From contig DGPL01000010.1 of the NCBI GenBank assembly GCA_002390425.1, forward strand, positions 8,598 to 72,597: a DNA stretch of 64,000 bases, written 5' to 3'. Of the stretch, positions 45,979-54,574 are shown in pieces. Below the pieces are notes generated by a model. It saw only the letters and a list, made by a program, of their open reading frames with translations, had not been told where the DNA came from and made no database searches. Source of the stretch: Kordiimonadaceae bacterium UBA4441 (lineage in GTDB: Bacteria; Pseudomonadota; Alphaproteobacteria; Sphingomonadales; Emcibacteraceae). How positions within the stretch are numbered: position 1 is the first letter of the stretch; the number at the start of each line of letters is the position of its first letter. The position numbers and the translations under genes were made by a program.

Positions 45979-48900
45979 TTAAAATGTAAATTTATTTAAT
46001 AACTCGTCTGGAATTTCCATTAATTCTGCGATATCCGTCCATAATAAAAAGCATTTAATTGTTTTATCTGGATAGACTTCTTTTAAGACGGCTTTATAGG
46101 CGGCCATTTGTCTTTGATAAATTTTTGGAACCATTTCAGGACTTCTTGCAGGTGGTCTATTGGTTTTATAATCTATGATTAAAACCTCATCATTATGAAC
46201 CGCCAAACGGTCAACTTGTCCACTTAATGTAAAATCACCAACTTGACCTACGATTGGTACTTCAGAACGACTATTAGGACCAAACAGTCCTTCTAAAGAC
46301 GGACTGTTTAATATTTCTAACACTTCATTTTCAATGTCCGCAATTTGCTCAATAGATAATTCATGGGCATCTTGTTTCAAATAACGTTCAATTGATATTT
46401 GCCATTCATCAGAATTCTTATTTGGTAATATTTCTAACAATTTATGAATTAACCTACCTCGATGGTATTTTCGTTTATCCTGTTTCATTTGCTCAGCAAT
46501 TTTTAAAGGGCTTCTTACCACTTCTTCATCTTCATCAATTTTTGATGGTGATAACGGCTTAGAAGGCATAGGTTCAACCATCGGTGTATTAAATGCCCAC
46601 GATGGTAATTCCTTTACTTGATCATCCTTAATGAGTGGCGTTTTTACATCTCCTGCGGTTTTTGTGCCCTTCTCTAACCTTAAGACAAGTTCGCCCTTAA
46701 CATCAATTTCTTCAGTACCGTACATATTATCAACGGCATTACGAATTAAATCATACCAATTTCCATCTTTACGCCCTCGTTTATCTTCCCACCCCGTGAC
46801 ATAAAGTTGATCTTCAGCACGTGTCATAGCAACATATAAAAGCCGCTTATTTTCATTTTCAATTTCACGTTTACGCTCATCAAACGCTGTTTTTGCGATG
46901 TCGACGCGCGTCTCTTCATTTCTTACATAAAGCAAGTGTTCGCTTAAACCTTCTTTATGCCAATATAAATTATCCTTTAATCCTGAACTTTGACACGTAT
47001 CTGGAAGAAAAACGATCGGTGCTTGAAGTCCTTTTGCACCATGGACGGTCATAACTCTAACCATACCGCCCCCCTGATCCATTTCCCTTTTAATTTTAAT
47101 GTCGCCTTTGGTGAACCAATTTAAAAACCCTTGCATTGACGAAATATTATTTTGTTCATATTTCATTGCCTGATTTAAAAATTCATCAACTGGATCATTA
47201 ATTTGCTCCCCAAGTCTAGCAATTAATTTTTGACGACCACCACGTGCAGATAGCAAATAAGTAAAAAAATCAAATGGTGGATAAAAATCCGCATAATTGG
47301 TTAGGTCAGTTAAGGCATCAGCCGCTTTTCTAAAACTGTCCCGCTCATTTCTGCGTTTCAAAAGCGCCTGCCATAAGCTTTCATTTTTACCCCGCGGGTT
47401 CGCAAGATCAAAAAGGTCTTCTTCTTCCAAACCAATAAAAGGGCTTTTTAAAACAACAGCCAATGTCAGGTCATCACTTGGCAAAAGCGTAAAATTGGCA
47501 ACGGCCATCAAATCCATAACAGGTAATTGTTCCGTTAAAACCATTTGATCAAGTCCTGCGACATTAATACCGCGCATTTTTAAAGAACTGATCATATAGT
47601 GTACAAATTCTTTACGTTTTTGCACGAGGATAAGAATATCCCCTGCTGTTATCGGGCGACCTTTGGATGGCAAAATCTTCTTGCTATCAATCCAATTCTT
47701 AATTTGATCCGCGATTTTCTCAGCTACGATTTGTTTTGGATCATGACTTGCTTTTTGAATAACGGGCGGTGACCAATATTCGTCTTCTTTAACCTCTGGT
47801 GGCTCAATAGTATCCCATACTTCAACCAATCCGTGTTCATCTTTTCGGTACGTGTCATGTATAATTTCAGCATCATTAAATGATATGGCAAAGCGTTTTT
47901 CTTCATGTTCAAACACTTTATCGACAGTATCTAGAACGGCTGCCGTTGAACGGAAAGATAAATTCATCGGCACTTCAACAAATTTTAGCCCTGCATCATG
48001 TGCTTGTTTGATGAAATATCGTTTATTTTCATCAAATTTTCTCGGCTCTGCTTTTTGAAACGAATAAATTGATTGTTTAATATCACCAACAGCAAAAATT
48101 GTACGGCCCCCATTATCGCTTTCGTCACGTGCACCGGCACCATCAAAGAATTCTTGTGATATTTTACGAATAATATCCCATTGCGCCGGGTTTGTATCTT
48201 GCGCTTCGTCAATAAGAATGTGATCGATACCTTCATCAAGCTTAAACAAAATCCAGCTGGCATCAATTTTTTGTACGAGCTCGCTTACTTTTCCAATTAA
48301 ATCATCATAATCAACAACATTACGGCTTTTCTTACGTTGATTATATTTATTAATCAGCTCAAACCCGATCCTTAAAATATTGCTCGTGTTTTCAAAAAGG
48401 GAAAATTTTCTTAGCCGTTCAATCACAAACATAACTCTTTCAGCTTCTTTAAATAACATCTCAAGATCAAGCGGATATTCATCGGATATTTTTTTAGTCG
48501 CAAGCTTCGCACGTATTTCATTTTTCGCCGTTAAAAAAGCTCCTTTATAAATGCCAAAACCATCAATTCTATTATCCGTATTATTCAACCATTCGAATAT
48601 CAAAGCACCACGATCTTGATCGGTTTTAGTACCCGTTAATAGTTTCTTTGCTGCTTCTTCAATTTCAGTTGAATTTAAAAATTCATCATCACATGCCGCT
48701 TCTAAAATACTTTTTCTTGTGTCTTTTTTCTCAAAACCTAATAAACTTTTCAAACTTGCGATCAGACGGTCAAATGAATGTGAATTTCGTTTAAACAGAG
48801 TTTCCAAACCACCCCGTTCATTGGTTAAGCCCCTCATTAAATCGGTAAAGGTGCTTTCCGCGTGCATGCTTGATATTTGTTCTAATGATTTACTAAGCTC

Positions 48901-49410
48901 GTCACGCTCTCCGTACGCGATCTCAAGCAAAAGTTCATCTTGCGAGAGACGCAATTGTTCATTGATCGTAATATCATCCAAAAGATCAAAATTTGGCGCA
49001 ATGCCAGCTTCGACAGGAAACCGCCCCAATAAGGACTGACAGAATGAATGGATTGTTTGAATTTTTAAGCCGCCCGGCACATCAAGAACTTTTGCAAATA
49101 ATTTACGCGCTAGAAGCAGTTGATCTTTTTCAGGGGCTTTCCCTAAAACACTCTCAAGCTCGGAATATAACTCGGCTTCATCCATTGTGATCCAAGTAGA
49201 CAGCCGTTTATTAACGCGAATTGCCATTTCTGCGGCTGCGGTATTGGTATACGTCAGACATAAAATCTTATCAGGGCGACTGCCCGATAACATTAACCTC
49301 AGCACGCGATTGGATAATACGAATGTTTTACCTGTACCCGCCGATGCCCCAACCCAGACCGAAGCATTAGGGTTCGAGGCACGTAATTGTTCAGCTGTTT
49401 GCTTAACCAT
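45979..49410 (-). CDS. addA: Double-strand break repair helicase-nuclease subunit AddA
   Basis: The protein (1143 residues from the ATG at 49410) is a UvrD-like helicase fused to a RecB-type nuclease. Visible motifs are Walker A SAGTGKT near residue 24, the LCLTYTNTAAAEMAIR motif Ia, DEAQDTNPAQW (Walker B), IFAVGDIKQSIYSFQKAEP (motif III), VRVMTVHGAKGLQAPIVFL and VAMTRAEDQLYV (motifs V and VI). The C-terminal nuclease has LIIDYKTNRPP and QMAAY. With AddB it resects broken ends for RecA. The start overlaps the addB stop by one base (TGATG), so the subunits are translationally coupled. Confidence 0.95.
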   Translation of the reverse strand: MVKQTAEQLRASNPNASVWVGASAGTGKTFVLSNRVLRLMLSGSRPDKILCLTYTNTAAAEMAIRVNKRLSTWITMDEAELYSELESVLGKAPEKDQLLLARKLFAKVLDVPGGLKIQTIHSFCQSLLGRFPVEAGIAPNFDLLDDITINEQLRLSQDELLLEIAYGERDELSKSLEQISSMHAESTFTDLMRGLTNERGGLETLFKRNSHSFDRLIASLKSLLGFEKKDTRKSILEAACDDEFLNSTEIEEAAKKLLTGTKTDQDRGALIFEWLNNTDNRIDGFGIYKGAFLTAKNEIRAKLATKKISDEYPLDLEMLFKEAERVMFVIERLRKFSLFENTSNILRIGFELINKYNQRKKSRNVVDYDDLIGKVSELVQKIDASWILFKLDEGIDHILIDEAQDTNPAQWDIIRKISQEFFDGAGARDESDNGGRTIFAVGDIKQSIYSFQKAEPRKFDENKRYFIKQAHDAGLKFVEVPMNLSFRSTAAVLDTVDKVFEHEEKRFAISFNDAEIIHDTYRKDEHGLVEVWDTIEPPEVKEDEYWSPPVIQKASHDPKQIVAEKIADQIKNWIDSKKILPSKGRPITAGDILILVQKRKEFVHYMISSLKMRGINVAGLDQMVLTEQLPVMDLMAVANFTLLPSDDLTLAVVLKSPFIGLEEEDLFDLANPRGKNESLWQALLKRRNERDSFRKAADALTDLTNYADFYPPFDFFTYLLSARGGRQKLIARLGEQINDPVDEFLNQAMKYEQNNISSMQGFLNWFTKGDIKIKREMDQGGGMVRVMTVHGAKGLQAPIVFLPDTCQSSGLKDNLYWHKEGLSEHLLYVRNEETRVDIAKTAFDERKREIENENKRLLYVAMTRAEDQLYVTGWEDKRGRKDGNWYDLIRNAVDNMYGTEEIDVKGELVLRLEKGTKTAGDVKTPLIKDDQVKELPSWAFNTPMVEPMPSKPLSPSKIDEDEEVVRSPLKIAEQMKQDKRKYHRGRLIHKLLEILPNKNSDEWQISIERYLKQDAHELSIEQIADIENEVLEILNSPSLEGLFGPNSRSEVPIVGQVGDFTLSGQVDRLAVHNDEVLIIDYKTNRPPARSPEMVPKIYQRQMAAYKAVLKEVYPDKTIKCFLLWTDIAELMEIPDELLNKFTF

Positions 49411-52370
49411 CAGCCCTCTCCCCATTCTTTCGTGCGGGCTAGGTGATCAAAGTCACCATATCCTTTTTCAAGTGGGTTTGGATTACTTAAATAGGGTGTT
49501 TTCTCCATATCAAACGTCGTGACAAGCTTAATTAACCCGTCATATGATTGCTTAGTGAGCTCTTCAATATCTATCTTGGCTTTGCCACTTGCTTTAAGGC
49601 TATATGATTTAATGTCACCGGGTTTTTCGCCCCCTTTTAATTCCCAATAAGATAGCTCAGAGACTGATCTGGTCGACTGCAATGAGAAACCACCTTTTGT
49701 GGCGATAACGGCTTCTAAGGATAACTGCGGCGCATATCCTGCCCTGATTTGATTGATCTTTGGACTGCTGCCTGTTTTATAATCAATAATATTTAACGTA
49801 CCGTCCGGTAGTAAATCAATTCTGTCTGCTGTCGCGTCCAAAGTAAATTCACCACCAACTAAATCTTTCAGTTTTACTTGTCCAACTGTTTCTGTTGCCA
49901 ATGTCTTTATGGTTTCTCGGCGTTTTGCTTCATTATCCACAAACCATTTTGCTATTTGCTTAAACCTAGGCCACCAAAAAGTGCGCACTGTTGGTCTATC
50001 TATTTTTTCTTTAAAATAGTTCTTACCGATATCTAATAACTTCTGATAGGCATCATCCGGCATATGATCATCATATTCATTCATAAAATCATCAAGAATA
50101 TCATGAAGAATAATACCCTTATCAATGGCACCTGGATCCTGATCCAGCTCATCAAGTTTTTTTAATTTAAGTATTTTACTCGCGTAAATGCCATAAGGAT
50201 CCTGCATCCACTGTTGAATACGGGTTACTGATAATTTACGCGGCCTTGCAGATATAGGCGGCGTTGGCGCAGGCGATTTAATGATTGTTGTCTCTGCTGG
50301 ACTATCTATTTCTTTATAGAAAGAAAGCCATTTTTTGCTTTCTTTTTGATGATGCTCATCACCAATGATTGCATGAAGTCGATTTAACCAGCGTGATTTG
50401 ACGGTCGGTGTACCCTCTTGCTTTTCTGATCTCGTAATCACAACATTTTTTGCGCTTGCCGTCTGTACGAAATCATGTGCACTTAAGCCTATTTTCTGCT
50501 CAAGTCCCGGCATGCCAAAATCTTTTCGCATTGGTCTGCTCATCCATGGGTCATCCCCTGCATCAGGCGGCCAATTACCTTCGTTTAATCCTGATAAAAT
50601 CATTAAATCCGCATGTTGAAGTCTTGCTTCCAGTGGTCCCCAAATATTTAATCTTGGGTGCTGCCCATATTTTGAACGGACGGTGACTGGTTTCATGAAT
50701 TGCTCGAAAAGTGTAGCATATTGGTTGCTATTAAAATTACGCATGTAGGGTGCCGCTTGTTGCAAATCTTCAATTAATGTTGCTGCGGCTTCACCGTCAT
50801 CGCCTTTCCATAATCGTTTATCACCTGAAATTTTATCGGTTGCCGCTAAATTCTCAGCCATTTCAATATGAGCGAGCAGCATTTCTTCAAATGTGACGTC
50901 TGGTTTGGCCATTAACGCATCAAAAGGTTCAATTGCTTTTTGAATTGAACACCACCACTCATATAATTCATCATCCTGACCACTTTCATGGGCCATAATC
51001 TTTTCATAACCATAAAGCCCGGCTGATGGCCTAGGACCGCGTAAATATCGACGTTCAAATTGTCTGACATTTCCCCTAAAGTCCGCGATTTTTTTACCGC
51101 CAGACATAAGCGGGTGTTTAAGGGCACTCATTAATGATACCGGGCTAAAGTTCTCCATCACCATTTCTGCAGTAAGCCTTAAATATACCCCAACGGCTTT
51201 GTTAAAAAGCGGTGTTCCCGCACTATCATCAATTTCAATATTCCATCGTCTTAATTCACCCGCAACTTGTCTTGCAAGCATTCGATCTGGTGTGACGAGC
51301 GCCGCCGTTTTACCCGGGGTTTCTAACTGCTCCCTCATCATCATCGCGATAATGCCTGCCTCTTCACGATTTCCCGGTGTAACAATTTGTTTAATGTCTT
51401 TTATTTCCGGTTTTATAAGGTCACGCCAATGATGGGTTGTCTCCGCAGGGCGCATTATTTCACGAAATAGAATAGTTTTCTCATTATCAATTTGCGGTGC
51501 GCTTCCATCCCAATTATTAATTTCAATTCTGTCAGCGCCAATAATTTCAAGCAAATGTTTCATAGTCGTTTGTGGATGGGTGTCCTCTATTTTTCCCCAA
51601 ATTTCATCATCAACATTTTGATCTATTCCCGGTAATACAATCATACCTTTAGGCAGTCTTGAAATAATTGAAAGAAGTTCACCCGTCGCTTTAACGGAAC
51701 CTGTTGAACCGGCGGCAATAATGGGATGTTCCGGTGGGTTATTTAACCAAGTCTCTTTTAACGCCTGCAATAAATTATTACGCCTTAACGCACTATCCAT
51801 ATAGCCCGTAGTCGCTAGAACATGTGGCCAACCTTCCGTTAGGATTTTTAGAAATTCCAATGTTTGTTGCCAATGGATGGCGTATTCTGCGGGTACGATA
51901 TCTTCTATTGAATGAAAATTGATCTCTTCGGTTTGAACTTGATCAAGTAACTGACCTAATGCTTCTGCGAGAACGGCACATCCAGAATTTTCTGGAATAT
52001 CTTCTCCGCTTTTTTTATACCAATCATGAATAATATTCATAAGAAGCATTTGCCGCATATATGGTGGCACAGAAGGCATTATGGAAAGATCATCATAAAG
52101 CGTACCACCACCCATTATCAAACCATCTTCATCAACATCCCCAATGGGTTGCATATTCGGTAATACAATCGGTTTTCCGTCACTGATCCTTAAAAATGCT
52201 TCTCGTAAGGACCGAACGGCACGTCTGTTTGGTAATAAAATTAAAACTTCACTTAAAGAAATTGGGTCATGGCCAAAACGTTCAATTATGCCGGTCGCGA
52301 GCACATCAACAAAAGATTGATGCGCCGGAATATTATATATTTCGGGATTTTTTTTAAGCCGTCTTGGCAT
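49410..52370 (-). CDS. addB: Double-strand break repair subunit AddB
   Basis: The 986-residue protein has the inactivated helicase-like N-terminus of AddB (LILLPNRRAVRSLREAFL; an AAGSTGSVKATGELL block) and a C-terminal RecB-family nuclease with LNIIDYKTGSSPK and PQLSLEAVI. It forms the Chi-recognising second arm of AddAB. The alphaproteobacterial form begins MPRRLKKNPEIYNIPAHQSF. It lies 7 bases after the amgK-murU fusion gene and one base overlaps addA, so the whole block is likely one long transcript. Confidence 0.94.
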   Translation of the reverse strand: MPRRLKKNPEIYNIPAHQSFVDVLATGIIERFGHDPISLSEVLILLPNRRAVRSLREAFLRISDGKPIVLPNMQPIGDVDEDGLIMGGGTLYDDLSIMPSVPPYMRQMLLMNIIHDWYKKSGEDIPENSGCAVLAEALGQLLDQVQTEEINFHSIEDIVPAEYAIHWQQTLEFLKILTEGWPHVLATTGYMDSALRRNNLLQALKETWLNNPPEHPIIAAGSTGSVKATGELLSIISRLPKGMIVLPGIDQNVDDEIWGKIEDTHPQTTMKHLLEIIGADRIEINNWDGSAPQIDNEKTILFREIMRPAETTHHWRDLIKPEIKDIKQIVTPGNREEAGIIAMMMREQLETPGKTAALVTPDRMLARQVAGELRRWNIEIDDSAGTPLFNKAVGVYLRLTAEMVMENFSPVSLMSALKHPLMSGGKKIADFRGNVRQFERRYLRGPRPSAGLYGYEKIMAHESGQDDELYEWWCSIQKAIEPFDALMAKPDVTFEEMLLAHIEMAENLAATDKISGDKRLWKGDDGEAAATLIEDLQQAAPYMRNFNSNQYATLFEQFMKPVTVRSKYGQHPRLNIWGPLEARLQHADLMILSGLNEGNWPPDAGDDPWMSRPMRKDFGMPGLEQKIGLSAHDFVQTASAKNVVITRSEKQEGTPTVKSRWLNRLHAIIGDEHHQKESKKWLSFYKEIDSPAETTIIKSPAPTPPISARPRKLSVTRIQQWMQDPYGIYASKILKLKKLDELDQDPGAIDKGIILHDILDDFMNEYDDHMPDDAYQKLLDIGKNYFKEKIDRPTVRTFWWPRFKQIAKWFVDNEAKRRETIKTLATETVGQVKLKDLVGGEFTLDATADRIDLLPDGTLNIIDYKTGSSPKINQIRAGYAPQLSLEAVIATKGGFSLQSTRSVSELSYWELKGGEKPGDIKSYSLKASGKAKIDIEELTKQSYDGLIKLVTTFDMEKTPYLSNPNPLEKGYGDFDHLARTKEWGEG

Positions 52371-52377
52371 AGGCTTT

Positions 52378-54096
52378 TTATTTCCCCTTTAATCGTTTCT
52401 CTGTTTCCCCAATCGCTTCAGGGGTGCCGACATGATACCATGATCCAGTGTGAACGATACCGAATAATTTCTTCTGTTTTTCAGCGCGGTCAAATAATAT
52501 TTTTAAACTGAATGGCTCATCGGGCGTATCTTCAAAGCATTCAGGACGAATGATCATAATACCACTATAAAGATAATCAGCAGTACTGCTATTCCCTCGC
52601 CAAGATAAACAACCATCCTTTGCCATATGGAAATCACCTGCACCGTCATGACCGTGTGCTGCTTCTCTTTTAATAAGCAGCATAAGCATATCCATATTAT
52701 CATCCCATGTGGTCGCTAATCTGGTTAATGCATCAAGCCCTTCGTTTTGCCATATCATGTCACTATTCATGATAAAAAATGGCTCATTTGAGAGCTGCTT
52801 AAGGCCTTTTTTGATCCCCCCACCGCTATCCATCAACAAGTCGCTTTCATCAGATAATAATATTTCTGGACGCCAATCAATACGCTCATTTACAAACATA
52901 TCTATTTGATCGGTATGATGATGCTTGTTTATCACGGCACGTTTAACACCCGCCCACGCTAAAGCATCAAGTGTCCAGGTTAGCATTTCTTTTCCAGCAA
53001 CCTTAATAAGTGGCTTTGGCATATCTTCGGTAAGCGGCAGCATACGAGTTCCCAATCCAGCAGCTAAAATAATCGCCTGATCAGGGTTTAATTTTTTCGC
53101 CATTAACGGCACATCGCGAAGGTTCGGTATATTTTCGTCCAACCAACCTTTCACACGTCCTAATGATGGATGCTCTAAGCAGCGCTCCAATAATCCCCAC
53201 ATACGTGGCTGAAGCCCTAAATAAGCATCTTTGCCGTCTCTTAAATAAAGTCGTGCAAATATACCGATGATCTTAATATTTCTTTGAGCGCCCAGGATAG
53301 CATAATGTTCTTTAAACTTTTCAAGATTAAGATCCATTTCACCCGCATAATATGCAACCATTTCTTCTTCAACTTTTGGAGTCACATCTCTTCTGGCATC
53401 CTGTAATAGCGACACAAGGTCATATGCTAAATGGCCTAAAACCGCGTCCTGAAAATCCAATTGTCCTATGCCACCATCTTCCATATCAAGTAAATTTTCA
53501 GCATGATAATCGCGAAGCACCATGCATTCTTGAATATTCGATATTTCAGATAACGCATCACGCCAGATATCCATAAATTCTTCACGTTTTTGAATTGATA
53601 AACGTTTTCCATGTATTGCCGGATAATACCAATCCGTTAAAAGGGCAATCTCAGTCAAATAAAGCGCCATATCATAGATTGGCAATTCATATTTTTGATC
53701 GTTCAGGGGCAAAACATTTGGGACATCGTGCTTATTTAATGATATCAGCTCATCTAAGGCCCTTTTATATAGTGAAGCTTCTTTTTCTGGCTGCCTTTCT
53801 AAAACTCTTTTAAAAAGGTCATCCCCAAGATCTTCTAATAATAAAAATCCTTTATCAAAATCAAATGCATATATTGCGGGTGCCCTTAATCCTTTTGAAT
53901 GAATATATTTTGCCACCGCAAAAAATGGCCTCGTATCTTCAAAAAAAGGTGGGGCATCCATAAGCACTGCTTTTTTATTTCCTTGCACCACCCTGTCGTA
54001 ACGCCGAAATGATGCATCACCAGCAAGCGGTGTTATTTCTGCATTTGCCCATTCCGTAGTCGCGAGAAATTTTCTAATGTCGTCTTTTCGGCTCAT
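52378..54096 (-). CDS. Fused anomeric N-acetylmuramate/GlcNAc kinase and MurNAc-1-P uridylyltransferase (AmgK-MurU)
   Basis: The 572-residue protein joins two enzymes that are normally encoded by adjacent genes. Residues 1 to about 330 form an aminoglycoside-phosphotransferase-like kinase (PLAGDASFRRYDRV, LLLEDLGDDLF, MVLRDYHAENLLD, GQLDFQDAVLGHLAYDL). From Met332 (MAKKLNPDQAIILAAGLGTR) a nucleotidyltransferase follows (PLIKVAGKEML, FFIMNSDMIW, GTPEAIGETEKRL). In Pseudomonas and others AmgK phosphorylates MurNAc at C1 and MurU makes UDP-MurNAc, bypassing de novo MurA synthesis in peptidoglycan recycling. Met332 looks like the old MurU start and could also serve for internal initiation. The gene lies between tsaE and addB, where separate genes usually stand. 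Confidence 0.88.
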   Translation of the reverse strand: MSRKDDIRKFLATTEWANAEITPLAGDASFRRYDRVVQGNKKAVLMDAPPFFEDTRPFFAVAKYIHSKGLRAPAIYAFDFDKGFLLLEDLGDDLFKRVLERQPEKEASLYKRALDELISLNKHDVPNVLPLNDQKYELPIYDMALYLTEIALLTDWYYPAIHGKRLSIQKREEFMDIWRDALSEISNIQECMVLRDYHAENLLDMEDGGIGQLDFQDAVLGHLAYDLVSLLQDARRDVTPKVEEEMVAYYAGEMDLNLEKFKEHYAILGAQRNIKIIGIFARLYLRDGKDAYLGLQPRMWGLLERCLEHPSLGRVKGWLDENIPNLRDVPLMAKKLNPDQAIILAAGLGTRMLPLTEDMPKPLIKVAGKEMLTWTLDALAWAGVKRAVINKHHHTDQIDMFVNERIDWRPEILLSDESDLLMDSGGGIKKGLKQLSNEPFFIMNSDMIWQNEGLDALTRLATTWDDNMDMLMLLIKREAAHGHDGAGDFHMAKDGCLSWRGNSSTADYLYSGIMIIRPECFEDTPDEPFSLKILFDRAEKQKKLFGIVHTGSWYHVGTPEAIGETEKRLKGK

Positions 54097-54097
54097 A

Positions 54098-54574
54098 CTA
54101 TACTTTTAAGTCCTTTAATCTAATTGCCCAATAATCATCGCAGATAATTTTTATATTTCTCGATCCTTCATCATCCCCCATGGAAAGCATTATTTTTAAA
54201 TGCCCATCAGGTAAATAAGACCCCATTTTGTCAGGCCATTCAATCAAAGTAATTGCAGTGTCAAATCCATCTTCTATCCCTAATTCTAAAACGTCTTCGC
54301 TATTTTCTAATCGGTATAAATCAAAATGCCAAATCGCTGGTTTTTGCTGATCATCAAGTTCAGGTTCATATGTTTGCAGAAGGCTGAATGTCGGGCTTGG
54401 AACATCCTCGTGGTATCCTATTGCATGAATTAGTGCGCGACAAAATTCTGTTTTTCCTGCTCCTAATGTTCCTTCAAATGTGATGATATCTCCGGTTTTA
54501 AGGGTGGCGGACAATTGATTTGCAAACAGACGCGTAGCCTCTAAATTTTGAAGATTAAAATTTAACTCTCTCAT
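54098..54574 (-). CDS. tsaE: tRNA threonylcarbamoyladenosine biosynthesis ATPase TsaE
   Basis: The 158-residue ATPase has the P-loop TFEGTLGAGKTEFCRAL, the switch region SPTFSLLQTYE, HFDLYRLE and LIEWPDKM. With TsaB and TsaD it makes t6A37 in ANN-decoding tRNAs. Its ATG overlaps the stop of the upstream divL-like gene by 4 bases, and its own stop is one base from the amgK-murU start. Confidence 0.95.
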   Translation of the reverse strand: MRELNFNLQNLEATRLFANQLSATLKTGDIITFEGTLGAGKTEFCRALIHAIGYHEDVPSPTFSLLQTYEPELDDQQKPAIWHFDLYRLENSEDVLELGIEDGFDTAITLIEWPDKMGSYLPDGHLKIMLSMGDDEGSRNIKIICDDYWAIRLKDLKV

